NCBI RefSeq assembly: GCF_035984415.1
Contig: NZ_CP130720.1
Span: forward strand, 5,828,001 to 5,892,000
Direction: 5' to 3'
DNA: 64,000 bases
Origin: Streptomyces sp. NBC_01296
Lineage (GTDB): Bacteria > Actinomycetota > Actinomycetes > Streptomycetales > Streptomycetaceae
The notes under the pieces are model-generated. The model worked only from the letters and a program-made list of their open reading frames with translations. It was not told the origin of the DNA and made no database searches. This document shows, piece after piece, positions 1 through 9,070 of this stretch (position 1 is its first letter; every line of letters starts with the position of its first letter). Made by a program: the position numbers and the translations under genes.

Positions 1-2465
1 GTCGTGCCACGCCGTTCGGCCTGCTGGCCGGAACCGCGTTCGTGCACACCGCCGAGAGTCGCTCGCTGTCGCTCGCGGACCGCGCAGCCCACCAGGTTTT
101 CGTACGGATCGACATGGCGGCGCTTGAGGCCGTGGTCACCTCTGCCACGGGATGGAGAAGTCCTCGGCTGCTCGAACCCGGCCACGAACCGCACGAGCTC
201 GCACTGCGTGTTCTCCGCAGCCGCGGCGCATCGGAAGCGGCGGATTCTCTGGAGCGTCTAGTTTCGGCGGTCTGCGGTCTGCGGCCGACCGGGCAGGCGT
301 CCACCGGTCACCTGAATGCCGCATGGGAAGCGTGCGGAATTCCCGGCATGGCGGAGATACCCGAAAAGGCCAGGTTCCATATCGATCTGGACCTCACGAC
401 GACTCAGGGGAATGTCGAGGGCGAACTGGTCGAGTCGCTCGACCGGACCCTGCGCAGCCTCCAGATCCTCTTTCCCGAGCAGGATCCTCTCGCTGATTTC
501 CGGACGGCATTCCAACGGCGTTACGAGGGCGGTGAGGTCCCTCTGGGAGAGGTGCTGGACTTCCGTTCCGGCCTCATGGAGACGACCTTTTCTGCAGGTT
601 CGGCGCTGGCGAGCAGGGCCGGAGTCGTCGGGCCGAGGACCTCCACCGGCGAGAGGCGTGTGCCTGAGGCGGCCCTGCGTGCCTACGATCACTGGCGCGA
701 GACGGGCCGGCCGTACGACATGGCGGCACACGCGGCAGCAGAGCGCGGGGTGGCCAGGTCGGTTCAGGCGGCGCTGCTGGACAACCACGAGAACGCCTTC
801 GACGCCGTCCTGCTCAGCGGGCAGGAGCGCGCGCCCCTGGCGTCGCTGGCCAGGTTTGCCGTGTCGCGACCGGAACGTGAGCAGGCCCTGCACCGGTGGC
901 TCGCCGCCGCGGGCCAAGACGATGACGATCCGATCATCGCCGAGCTGGTGCACACCCCGGGGGGACGGATCGGGAACGTTCTCCACCGGCCTGCCGTGCA
1001 TGCCCGGACGCTTGCCCTGAAGGGCGCGGAGGGCGGCACGCTGGACCTTGGCTCGCTACGGTTGAGCCTCGGCGAGAGCGGCTTCGCCCTGCGCGAGGGG
1101 GCTTCGGGCCGACGGGTGGTCCTGGAGCTCAACTCGACGCACTCCGTGGACTTCCGGGGAAACGACCCGCGGTTTCGCCTCCTGGCCCATCTCAGCGGCG
1201 TCCGCTCGGTGGGGTGGCGCTGGGGTGGGCTGTCCGCGCTCTCCCACTTGCCACGTGTGACCTGCGGCCGGGTCATCGTCCGCCCGGAACGCTGGACCGT
1301 GGGGACCGAAGGTGCCCGGCGCCTCCTCGCGGCGGGAGACCCGAGACCGGTCCTACGTGACCTGCTGCCGGGGTTGGGTGACCGGCAATGGGTCGGCTGC
1401 GGCACGGGCGACCGCGTACTGGCCGTCAACCTCGACTCCCCGCGGGCCGTGAAAGCCGTCGTCGAGAAGGCAGCCGGACGGGGGCGCCTCGAATTCAGCG
1501 AGGTGCCCCAAGTGGAGAGCCCGGCCGTCAGCAGCCCGCGCGGCCGCCATGTGGCGGAGGTCTGCATTCCATTGAATGGGCCGAGGCCGGCGAGTACACA
1601 CGGACGTATGGTGTCCACCGCTCCTGTTCCAGGGGACGAGTGGGTCTACTGGAAGTACTACTGCAGCAGTTTCACCGCGGACTCGGTCATCGTGCGGGCA
1701 AGAAGCCGAGTCGACGGTCTGCGCTCACGGGGACAAGCGTCGAGCTGGTTCTTCGTCCGATACGGCGAAGGCGGACATCACGTCCGCATCCGCGTACGCC
1801 CTGTGCGTCGAGAAGACCGTGCGGCCGTCTTCATGGAACTGGAAGGGCTCGGCAGAGAGCTCCAGGACCAGGGGCTCGTCAGCAGAGCGTGTACGGACCG
1901 CTATGTGCCGGAAACCGCGCGATACGGCGGCCTGCAAGGGATCGCCCTGGCCGAAGAACTGTTCGGCATCGACAGCGACCTGGTCAGCGATCTGCTGGCG
2001 GCATCGCCCTCGGAGGAACTTCGGCTCTTTCATGCCGCATCCGCTCTCCTTGACTGGGTCCGGGGTTTCTACGGCGATTCGCCGAGCGAAGAGCAGCTGG
2101 TCGACGTCCTGCGCCGTCGGGTCAGCCCGCGGGAGAAGGGCGGACGGCTGGGGAGCAGATACGGAGCGTACTTCCGGGACGTGCGGAAATCGCTCGACGT
2201 CTTCCTCGCAGAGCACACCGCCTCCAGGGAAATCCTTGCCGTACTGCGCAGGCTCCGGCAGACCACGCCCGACGGAGCCCCGCTTCCGGAGGCCGCCGCT
2301 GAGGGGGTTTTCCGGTCGGTCGTCCACATGCACATGAACCGCCTTTTCGCACTCGACGTACAACGCCTGGAACGACTCGCCTACGACGTGACCGTTCGCA
2401 AGCTGCTGGAACACCACGCCCGGGCGGTACCCCGGGGCGACGAAAAGAAGGATGGAAGAAAATGA
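1..2465 (+). CDS. LanB-type lantibiotic dehydratase (5' end cut by window)
   Basis: The reading frame is open to the window edge (first codon at 3) and begins with a TPFGLLAG stretch typical of the N-terminal domain of lantibiotic dehydratases, so the GTG at 42 is internal and not the start. About 820 residues are present; full-length LanBs have about 1000. The first two thirds fit the glutamylation domain. The C-terminal third (from about nt 1640, WVYWKYY then WFFVRYGEGGHHVRIRVR) fits the SpaB_C/thiopeptide-type elimination domain. Family role: glutamyl-tRNA-dependent dehydration of Ser/Thr in a RiPP precursor. No precursor peptide or LanC cyclase lies in the window; they may lie upstream. 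The stop overlaps the next ATG (ATGA), so the two genes are translationally coupled. Confidence 0.88.
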   Translation, partial: RATPFGLLAGTAFVHTAESRSLSLADRAAHQVFVRIDMAALEAVVTSATGWRSPRLLEPGHEPHELALRVLRSRGASEAADSLERLVSAVCGLRPTGQASTGHLNAAWEACGIPGMAEIPEKARFHIDLDLTTTQGNVEGELVESLDRTLRSLQILFPEQDPLADFRTAFQRRYEGGEVPLGEVLDFRSGLMETTFSAGSALASRAGVVGPRTSTGERRVPEAALRAYDHWRETGRPYDMAAHAAAERGVARSVQAALLDNHENAFDAVLLSGQERAPLASLARFAVSRPEREQALHRWLAAAGQDDDDPIIAELVHTPGGRIGNVLHRPAVHARTLALKGAEGGTLDLGSLRLSLGESGFALREGASGRRVVLELNSTHSVDFRGNDPRFRLLAHLSGVRSVGWRWGGLSALSHLPRVTCGRVIVRPERWTVGTEGARRLLAAGDPRPVLRDLLPGLGDRQWVGCGTGDRVLAVNLDSPRAVKAVVEKAAGRGRLEFSEVPQVESPAVSSPRGRHVAEVCIPLNGPRPASTHGRMVSTAPVPGDEWVYWKYYCSSFTADSVIVRARSRVDGLRSRGQASSWFFVRYGEGGHHVRIRVRPVRREDRAAVFMELEGLGRELQDQGLVSRACTDRYVPETARYGGLQGIALAEELFGIDSDLVSDLLAASPSEELRLFHAASALLDWVRGFYGDSPSEEQLVDVLRRRVSPREKGGRLGSRYGAYFRDVRKSLDVFLAEHTASREILAVLRRLRQTTPDGAPLPEAAAEGVFRSVVHMHMNRLFALDVQRLERLAYDVTVRKLLEHHARAVPRGDEKKDGRK

Positions 2466-3679
2466 GCAGTCACGAAAAGTCGCCGGAAGCCGTCTTCGGT
2501 CTGTCCCGCCTGATCGACCCGGTGGAACCCAAGGCGTTCCTCTGCGATCACTGGGAGCAGAAGCCCCTCCACATCGAGCGGGATGCTCCGGACTACTACA
2601 GCGACCTGCTCACGCTCGACGACGTGGACCAGCTCCTGATGATGGCCGGTCCCGGCTTCGAGACCATCCGCGTCGTGGTGAACGGCGAGGAGACGCCGAT
2701 CGAGGCGATGGCGCAGCGGGGACCTCATGGCCGCGCCAACACGCTGGAAGCGATCTACGACCACTACCGGCGGGGATCCACGATCGTCCTGAACTCCCTC
2801 GACGACCGATGGGCGCCGCTCCAGCGGCTGACCCACGCACTTGGGGCCGAGCTCAGCGCGGGGTTCCAGGTCAACGTCTACCTGACACCCGCGGGCAAGG
2901 CGCAGGGCTTCAAGCCCCACTACGACACCCACGACGTCCTCGTGGCGCAGGTCCACGGCAGCAAGCAGTGGCGGCTCTACGGCGCTCCCTACGAGCTGCC
3001 GTTGGCCGGACGGCCGAAGTTCGGGGACGAGATCGGGGGTGATGCGGTGCCCGAGCAGGAACTCACCCTGAAGCGCGGGGACTTCCTCTACCTCCCCCGT
3101 GGTGTGGTGCACGCGGCCACGTCGAACGACGAGGCGTCCGTCCACCTGACCATCGGTGTTCATTCGCTCCGCTGGGCGAACGTCCTGCAGAGCGCGATGG
3201 AGAAGCTCTTCGACGAGGACGTCCGGTTCCGGCAGGGCGTTCCGGCCGGCTTCGCCCGTGACGAGGACCTCCAGCGCGCTGCCGTGGAGAGCTTGCGGCA
3301 GCTCGTGGGAGTCCTCCAGGACGGGCTGTCCGCGGAGCGGGTGATCGAGGAGACCGTGACGCAGGCCGTGTCGGTCAACTCGCCCTCTCTCGGCGGACAT
3401 CTGCTCGACCTGGAGCGTGTCCGCGATCTGACGCCTTCCACGCCGGTACGACGCCGGCCGGGAGTCGTCTCGCACACGGCTGTCACCGACACCCAGGTGA
3501 CCGTGGCGTTCCACAACAAGTCCGTGGCCCTGCCGCGGCAGGTCGAGCGCGAAGTGCGCTGGCTCGCAGGGCACCCGGGCGGTGAGTTCAGTGCCGCCGA
3601 CCTGCCGGGCTGCCTGGACCAGCCCGGCCGCATGCTCCTGCTGCAGACTTTCCTCCGCGAGGGACTCCTCACCTTCTGA
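2462..3679 (+). CDS. Cupin_4/JmjC-type Fe(II)/2-oxoglutarate oxygenase, probable RiPP tailoring hydroxylase
   Basis: 405 aa, soluble, no signal peptide. It resembles the cupin_4 ribosomal-oxygenase family. An HYDTHDV segment supplies H153 and D155, and H217 in the PRGVVHAAT segment supplies the distal ligand, giving the His-x-Asp...His iron triad. The following VHGSKQWRLYG is typical of this fold. A C-terminal winged-helix-like region follows, as in ribosomal oxygenases. The start is fixed by the ATGA overlap with the dehydratase and an AAGAAGG ribosome-binding site at 2445-2451. Family members hydroxylate protein residues. Inference from context: it hydroxylates the precursor peptide, although a ribosomal or other protein substrate is not excluded. 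Confidence 0.8.
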   Translation: MSSHEKSPEAVFGLSRLIDPVEPKAFLCDHWEQKPLHIERDAPDYYSDLLTLDDVDQLLMMAGPGFETIRVVVNGEETPIEAMAQRGPHGRANTLEAIYDHYRRGSTIVLNSLDDRWAPLQRLTHALGAELSAGFQVNVYLTPAGKAQGFKPHYDTHDVLVAQVHGSKQWRLYGAPYELPLAGRPKFGDEIGGDAVPEQELTLKRGDFLYLPRGVVHAATSNDEASVHLTIGVHSLRWANVLQSAMEKLFDEDVRFRQGVPAGFARDEDLQRAAVESLRQLVGVLQDGLSAERVIEETVTQAVSVNSPSLGGHLLDLERVRDLTPSTPVRRRPGVVSHTAVTDTQVTVAFHNKSVALPRQVEREVRWLAGHPGGEFSAADLPGCLDQPGRMLLLQTFLREGLLTF

Positions 3680-3796
3680 CGCCCTTCCGGCGCCTGCCGT
3701 CGACCGTGTGCATCAGCTAGGCGGCCGGCCCTACGGGCCGGTCGCCCCGGGCCCGTCCGGACGCTCCAGGCTGCCCACCTGCAGTTTTGCCTGAAA

Positions 3797-3829
3797 TTGA
3801 CCATTCAGTCGAGGGTATCCGTGTAGCGT
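3797..3829 (+). promoter_or_regulatory. Probable promoter of the regulator-transporter-protease unit
   Basis: TTGACC at 3797-3802 and TAGCGT at 3824-3829 lie 8 nt before the ATG at 3838. The 21-nt spacer is long, so the -35 assignment is weak, but TAGCGT just ahead of a start codon is the usual look of a leaderless Streptomyces promoter. This is the only sizeable gap (158 bp) between the cluster genes. Confidence 0.4.
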
Positions 3830-3837
3830 GAATATTC

Positions 3838-5145
3838 ATGGGGGATATAGGCATGGATATCAAACGGCTGCGGGTGGAATCGGGACTGACTCAGGAGCAG
3901 CTGGCGGAGAATTCTGGTTTGAGCGTCCGGGCGATTCGTGATATCGAGCGCGGCTCGACGCGCCGACCGTACCGCCAGTCGCTCAAGCTCGTGGCCGAAG
4001 GCATGGGACTCAGTGAGGGCGCCACCGCCGAACTGATCGGATCGGTCTACATGCGACCTCAGGCGCGAAGCTACTATTCACGCGACCGCTTCCACGGCCC
4101 TGACAGGCGACACGGCGGCACGCAGCCCGGTCTCGTCCACCTGCCGCCCGGGCCGGCCGGTTTCGTGGGGCGCCGTGAGGTGCTGGCCTGGCTGGACGCG
4201 CGCCTCTGTGATTCCGATGGAGCGGCCACTGTCGCCCTATTGGCCGGCGGCCCCGGAGCGGGTAAATCTGCGATTGCCCTGCGCTGGGCGCACGACAATG
4301 CAGCGAGTTTCTCCGACGAAGTCCTGTACGCAGATTTACGAGGATTCGACGCGCGGCCGGCTCTGAGCCCCGAGCACGTGCTCCGCAGGCTCCTGCGGGC
4401 CCTCGGGGTTCCGGATCACCAGATTCCGTTGACCCTCGAAGAGTGCTCGGCCATGTTCCGCGCCTCGCTCGCCGACCGCCGCTCACTGATCGTCCTCGAC
4501 AATGCCGCCACGGTGGAGCAGGTGCGCCCGCTGCTGACCGACGCGCCGCACTGCCGTGTCCTCATCACCAGCAGGAACGCCATGACCGGACTGGTCGTAC
4601 GCAATGGCGTGCACCGTCACCGGGTCGGCTACCTGTCCGACGGGGAGGCACTTGAGTTGTTCGAGTCGATGGCCGGAGCGGCGCGTTCCCACTGCCGGAA
4701 CGAGGTCGACGCGTTGCTGGCCCTCTGCGACCGGAGCCCGCTGGCCATCCGTCTCATGGCCGAACGCGTCCGGCGCCAGCAGTGCATCTGCCCGACGGGC
4801 CTCGCCGCCCGGCTTTCGTCCAGAAGAACTCCCCTCAGCGCCTTCGATGCTCCCGGCGATCCGCATTCCAGTGTGCGGGCGCTCCTGTCCTGGTCCTACC
4901 GAAGCCTCCCGCCGGCGGTCGGCGAGGTTTTCGTTGGTCTGGCCCGGCTGGATGCAGCGCATTTTGAATTCGACCGGGTGGCGGCGCTGTTTCCTGCGGG
5001 AGGCCTGAGCGCGGATGACATTTCCGATTCTCTTGAATGGCTGGTCGAAATGCATCTCCTCGAAGAGGAGGCGCCCGGAATCTATGGCATCAACAAGCTG
5101 ATCTGGTGGTATGCAAATGAACTGGCAGGCGAGGTAGGCGCATGA
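3838..5145 (+). CDS. XRE-family HTH / NB-ARC ATPase regulator
   Basis: 435 aa. An XRE helix-turn-helix occupies about residues 6-62 (LTQEQLAENSGLSVRAIRDIERG). An NB-ARC/STAND ATPase follows, with P-loop GGPGAGKS at 137-144, a hydrophobic-Asp Walker B (LIVLDNA) and an ITSRN sensor motif. There is no SARP domain and no obvious TPR or WD40 repeats, so it is shorter than AfsR-type proteins. Start: ATG 3838 would be leaderless from the TAGCGT box; ATG 3853 has a GGGGGA ribosome-binding site at 3840-3845, so either is possible. It overlaps the transporter gene by 4 bp. Likely role: nucleotide-gated transcriptional control of the RiPP cluster (inferred from position). Confidence 0.83.
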   Translation: MGDIGMDIKRLRVESGLTQEQLAENSGLSVRAIRDIERGSTRRPYRQSLKLVAEGMGLSEGATAELIGSVYMRPQARSYYSRDRFHGPDRRHGGTQPGLVHLPPGPAGFVGRREVLAWLDARLCDSDGAATVALLAGGPGAGKSAIALRWAHDNAASFSDEVLYADLRGFDARPALSPEHVLRRLLRALGVPDHQIPLTLEECSAMFRASLADRRSLIVLDNAATVEQVRPLLTDAPHCRVLITSRNAMTGLVVRNGVHRHRVGYLSDGEALELFESMAGAARSHCRNEVDALLALCDRSPLAIRLMAERVRRQQCICPTGLAARLSSRRTPLSAFDAPGDPHSSVRALLSWSYRSLPPAVGEVFVGLARLDAAHFEFDRVAALFPAGGLSADDISDSLEWLVEMHLLEEEAPGIYGINKLIWWYANELAGEVGA

Positions 5146-6947
5146 GGCAGGATTTTCTCCTGGAAAAGCCTACCCGGACCCCGGTGCGCCGTATCGTCCG
5201 CCTCTTTCGGCCCTACCGTGGTCGGCTTTTCATTGTTGTCGCCCTCATCGCCGGTGCGTCCGTCATCGCGCTGACGGTTCCGTTGATGGTGCGGGAGCTC
5301 TTCGATACGGCCCTTCCTCAAGGGCGTACGGGGCTGCTTTCGGCGCTCGCGCTCGGAATGTCGCTGGCCTCCATTACGGGCAGTGCGATATCCGTCCTGG
5401 AGTCATATATATCGACCTCGGTCGGTCAGCGGGTCATGCACGATCTGCGGTCACAGATCTACTCGCACCTCCAGGAACTCCCGCTTGCGTTCTTCACCAG
5501 GACGCGGACCGGTGAGGTGCAGTCGCGAATCGCGAACGACATCGGCGCCATGCAGGCGACGGTGACCTCGACCGTCAGTTCGCTGGTCTCCAGCCTGACG
5601 ACCGTCATCGCGAGTGCCATCGCCCTCCTGATTATGGACTGGCGCCTGGCCCTGCTCTCCTTTTCCGTGCTCCCTCTGTTCGTCCTGATCAGCCGACGGG
5701 TGGGTGAACTCCGGCGCATCTTCGTCCGCCGGCGGCAGCGACAGATGGCCTCGATGTCGTCGATGGTGGAAGAGCGCCTGTCGGTGAGCGGCATCCTGCT
5801 CAGTCGCACCATGGGCCGGTCCAAGGAATTGTCCGAGGATTTCATTGCCGAGTCACAAGCCCTCTGCGACCTGCAGGTGCAGTCCAGCATGGCGGGCCGA
5901 TGGCGCCAGTCGGTCATCCAGACGATCATGTCGTTGATGCCGGTCCTGATCTACTGGTCGAGCGGAATGACCGCAGCTCATGGCCACGCCGCCATTTCGC
6001 TCGGCACCCTGATCGCATTCGTCTCCCTGCAGCAGGGGCTCTTCGGCCCGACCCTGTCGTTGCTGGGCGTCGGCGTGGCCTTCCAGGGGTCCTTGGCCCT
6101 GTTCGAGCGCATCTTCGAATATCTGGACCTGCCCAAGACGATCACCGAACCGGAAGATCCGGTTCAACTGACAAACGTGCAGGGGAACATCCGTTTCGAG
6201 GCAGTCGACTTCTCCTACGGCGACGCACCGACGCTGAGCGGAATCGACATAGCCGTCCCGGCAGGCGGCAGCCTGGCCGTCGTCGGTGAGACGGGCGCCG
6301 GGAAGACCACCATCGGTTACCTCGTCGCCCGGTTGTACGACGTCACCGGCGGCCGTATCACCCTCGACGGTGTGGACCTCCGGGAGCTCGGTTCGCACAC
6401 CCTCACTTCGAGCATCGGAGTCGTGTCCCAGGAGACCTATCTCTTTCACGCGTCGATCGCCGACAACCTCCGCTTCGCCAAACCGGAAGCCACCGACCAG
6501 GAGCTCGTCGACGCGGCGAAAGCCGCACAGATCCACCATCTGATCGAGGGACTTCCCGACGGCTACGACACGGTGGTCGGCCAACGAGGGCTGCGGATGT
6601 CGGGCGGGGAGCGCCAGCGGATAGCCATAGCCAGGACCCTGCTCCGCAATCCGCCCGTCCTGGTGCTGGACGAAGCGACCAGTGCGCTGGACAGCCAGAC
6701 CGAGCGGTCCGTTCAGCGGGCCCTGGACACCCTCGCCGCCGGGCGCACGGTGATCACCATCGCGCACCGCCTCTCCACCACCCGGGACGCCGACGAGATC
6801 GTCGTGCTCGACGGCGGCAGGATCGCCGAGCGCGGGAGCCACGACGAGCTCCTCCTCCGCGGAGGCACCTACGCATCGATGTTCCTGCGGGGCTCCCGCC
6901 CCGACGAGAAGCAGCTCGAACCTCTGGAGGCCGGCCGACATGCGTAA
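5142..6947 (+). CDS. ABC transporter, fused permease-ATPase (exporter half-transporter)
   Basis: 601 aa. An N-terminal six-helix ABC membrane domain covers about residues 25-315; the nucleotide-binding domain covers about 345-585. Visible motifs: Walker A GETGAGKT at 382-389, signature MSGGE at 486-490, Walker B ending in D510-E511, and an H-loop in TIAHRLS. It forms a homodimer or pairs with a partner not seen here. There is no N-terminal C39 peptidase domain, so it would not cut a leader peptide itself. ATG overlaps the regulator stop (ATGA). Probable export of the modified peptide, inferred from the neighbours. Confidence 0.88.
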   Translation: MRQDFLLEKPTRTPVRRIVRLFRPYRGRLFIVVALIAGASVIALTVPLMVRELFDTALPQGRTGLLSALALGMSLASITGSAISVLESYISTSVGQRVMHDLRSQIYSHLQELPLAFFTRTRTGEVQSRIANDIGAMQATVTSTVSSLVSSLTTVIASAIALLIMDWRLALLSFSVLPLFVLISRRVGELRRIFVRRRQRQMASMSSMVEERLSVSGILLSRTMGRSKELSEDFIAESQALCDLQVQSSMAGRWRQSVIQTIMSLMPVLIYWSSGMTAAHGHAAISLGTLIAFVSLQQGLFGPTLSLLGVGVAFQGSLALFERIFEYLDLPKTITEPEDPVQLTNVQGNIRFEAVDFSYGDAPTLSGIDIAVPAGGSLAVVGETGAGKTTIGYLVARLYDVTGGRITLDGVDLRELGSHTLTSSIGVVSQETYLFHASIADNLRFAKPEATDQELVDAAKAAQIHHLIEGLPDGYDTVVGQRGLRMSGGERQRIAIARTLLRNPPVLVLDEATSALDSQTERSVQRALDTLAAGRTVITIAHRLSTTRDADEIVVLDGGRIAERGSHDELLLRGGTYASMFLRGSRPDEKQLEPLEAGRHA

Positions 6948-8973
6948 CCGATGGTGGAAGCCGGCCAGCCTCGCCGGCGCGATCGCCCTGCCGCTGGTCA
7001 CGGGCGCGGTGGTCCTGGGACCAGGGGGACTCGCCGGGTCGGGAGAAGCGAGAACGCCCGTGCCGATCGCACGGCCTGCCTGGGCGATGTCCGACTCCGA
7101 CCGTGGTGAGGCCGCCAAGGAGGGGAAGGTCGAAGCGCGCATCTGGCTGGCGGGGCGCGATCCGAAGGCCGCCACGCGCTATGCGCAGTCGGTCTCCACG
7201 CCGGGGGACCCCCTCTACCGTCACTTCCTCACACCGGCGGAGTTCCAAGAGCGCTTCGGCCCCTCCGCCGGGCAGTCGCAGCTGGTGACCGCCTGGGCCG
7301 GGAAGAACGGGCTGAAGACCACCGAGACGACAGCGCACTACATCAGCGTCTCCGGGCCGGTGGGTACGATGGAGAACGCGCTCGCCGTGTCCTTCCACAC
7401 CTACGGCGATCACGGCCGGAGCGGTATCGCACCCGCACGGACGCCCACGATCCCGCGCGAGCTCGCCTCCGCCGTCATGACGGTGACCGGACTCGACCGG
7501 CTGACCACGGCTCCCCCGTCCGTCCCGGCACTCCCGCCACCGGGCCCTCAGCCCAACGCGCCGGGACCCTGCAGCGCCGTGGGCAAGGAAAACCCCAGCG
7601 GGTTCACCGGCGCCGACGGCCGTGAGCTGGCCTGGGCTCCGTGCGGCTACACCCCCGAGCAGCTCCGGGACGCCTACGGCGTCAACAAGCCCGAGCTGAC
7701 GGGCAAGGGTGTCACCGTCGCCGTCGTCAACGCCTACGCCTCACCCACCATGGCGGCCGACCTGGAGCGGTACTCGCGCGATCACGGCGAACCGCTGCGC
7801 CCGGGCCAGTACCGGGAAGTCAACAGCCAGAGCTGGGACCAGCTGGATACCTGCTCCGCGAACACCTGGTACGGGGAGCAGACGAAGGACGTCCAAGCCG
7901 TGCACGGCATGGCGCCCGAGGCGGACATCGTGTACATCGGTGCGCGCAACTGCACCCCGAGCGCATTCAACGAAGCCCTGCTGAAGGTGGTCGACCTGCA
8001 TCTGGCGGACATCGTCAGCTGCTCGTGGGGCGAGACCACGGACGGCTACGGGGTGCAGGAACGCCTCATCTCGCACAGCGTCTTCGAACAGGGGGCCATC
8101 GAAGGGATCGGCTTCTACGTCGCGTCCGGTGATGCCGGCTACGAGGACCCTGCCACCGGCCCCGGGCGCGCCAGCAGGTCCCGGCGGCTCCAGGTCGACT
8201 ACCCGGCCTCGGACCCGTTGGTCACTGCCGTGGGCGGCACGTCCCTTGCCGTCGGCGCCGACGGCGCTTACGCCTACGAGACGAGCTGGGGCCAGTACCG
8301 CACCGACGCCAAAGCCGACGGCAGGACCTGGAGGGACGTACCGCCGGGTGACTACCCGCGGGACTGGACCGGGGGAACGGGAGGCGGGACCAGCATCATG
8401 TACGAACAGCCCTGGTACCAGGCCCCCGTCGTGCCCGAAGTGCTGAGCAAGGCACTCCCCGGAGGGGCGACCGGGAAGCGTGGCATGCGCGTCGTTCCCG
8501 ACATCGCGCTGGTGGCCGATCCACTGACCGGCATGCTCGTCGGTGAATCCGCCGCCACGGCCGACGGCAAGGACCTGCGCTACGGAGAACGGCGCTCGGG
8601 CGGTACGAGCCTGTCCTGCCCCCTGTTCGCGGGGATGCAGGCCCTGGTGCAGCAGGCGGGTAACGGGCGGCCTCTGGGCTTCGCGAACCCGGCTCTGTAC
8701 CTTCTGCACGGGTCGGGCGCGATCACCGACGTCACGGACACCCCTCTGGGCGCCGACCGCCCCGTGGCATGGACCGCGAACCGGTACGAGGACCAGTCCA
8801 ACGAGACCGGCCCGGTGTCCACCTACCTCGCGACCACCGGAAGGGACGGCGAAGGCGCGGCCCGCCTCCGGGCATCGAAGGGATTCGACAACACCACCGG
8901 CCTGGGGTCGCCGAACGCCGCGTACACCGGCGCGTACCTCCGTCCGCCGCTGTCAGCCGCCTCGCGGCCCTGA
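6940..8973 (+). CDS. Secreted S53 family (sedolisin/kumamolisin-like) serine-carboxyl protease
   Basis: 677 aa preproprotein. The signal-like N-terminus has a basic start and a hydrophobic run at about 10-33. An S53 activation (pro-) domain occupies about 60-190. The catalytic domain has Glu313 and Asp317 in GEQTKD, a probable oxyanion Asp357 before VSCSWG, and nucleophile Ser557 in GGTSLS. A C-terminal DNTTGLGSPN resembles the calcium site region. All members of the Glu-Asp-Ser set are present, so it should be active, usually at acid pH. The gene overlaps the ABC transporter by 8 bp, which ties it to the RiPP cluster; it may remove the leader outside the cell. Confidence 0.88.
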   Translation: MRNRWWKPASLAGAIALPLVTGAVVLGPGGLAGSGEARTPVPIARPAWAMSDSDRGEAAKEGKVEARIWLAGRDPKAATRYAQSVSTPGDPLYRHFLTPAEFQERFGPSAGQSQLVTAWAGKNGLKTTETTAHYISVSGPVGTMENALAVSFHTYGDHGRSGIAPARTPTIPRELASAVMTVTGLDRLTTAPPSVPALPPPGPQPNAPGPCSAVGKENPSGFTGADGRELAWAPCGYTPEQLRDAYGVNKPELTGKGVTVAVVNAYASPTMAADLERYSRDHGEPLRPGQYREVNSQSWDQLDTCSANTWYGEQTKDVQAVHGMAPEADIVYIGARNCTPSAFNEALLKVVDLHLADIVSCSWGETTDGYGVQERLISHSVFEQGAIEGIGFYVASGDAGYEDPATGPGRASRSRRLQVDYPASDPLVTAVGGTSLAVGADGAYAYETSWGQYRTDAKADGRTWRDVPPGDYPRDWTGGTGGGTSIMYEQPWYQAPVVPEVLSKALPGGATGKRGMRVVPDIALVADPLTGMLVGESAATADGKDLRYGERRSGGTSLSCPLFAGMQALVQQAGNGRPLGFANPALYLLHGSGAITDVTDTPLGADRPVAWTANRYEDQSNETGPVSTYLATTGRDGEGAARLRASKGFDNTTGLGSPNAAYTGAYLRPPLSAASRP

Positions 8974-9005
8974 AGCCCGGGAGGGATCCCCAGCCGGTCG
9001 GCCCG

Positions 9006-9035
9006 GCCGCAGGCGGAGAGGTTCCCGCCTGCGGC
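9006..9035. terminator. Bidirectional terminator hairpin
   Basis: Perfect 11-bp inverted repeat (GCCGCAGGCGG / CCGCCTGCGGC) with an 8-nt loop, between the converging S53 protease and YbdK genes. It closes the RiPP cluster on the right. Confidence 0.75.
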
Positions 9036-9070
9036 TTCGGTGTATTTCGGGGGTGGATTCCGCCGCGGGG

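Noticed and set aside
42..44. GTG at 42 as start of the dehydratase
   Set aside because: The same frame continues to the window edge with TPFGLLAG, conserved inside LanB proteins, so the gene begins outside the window.
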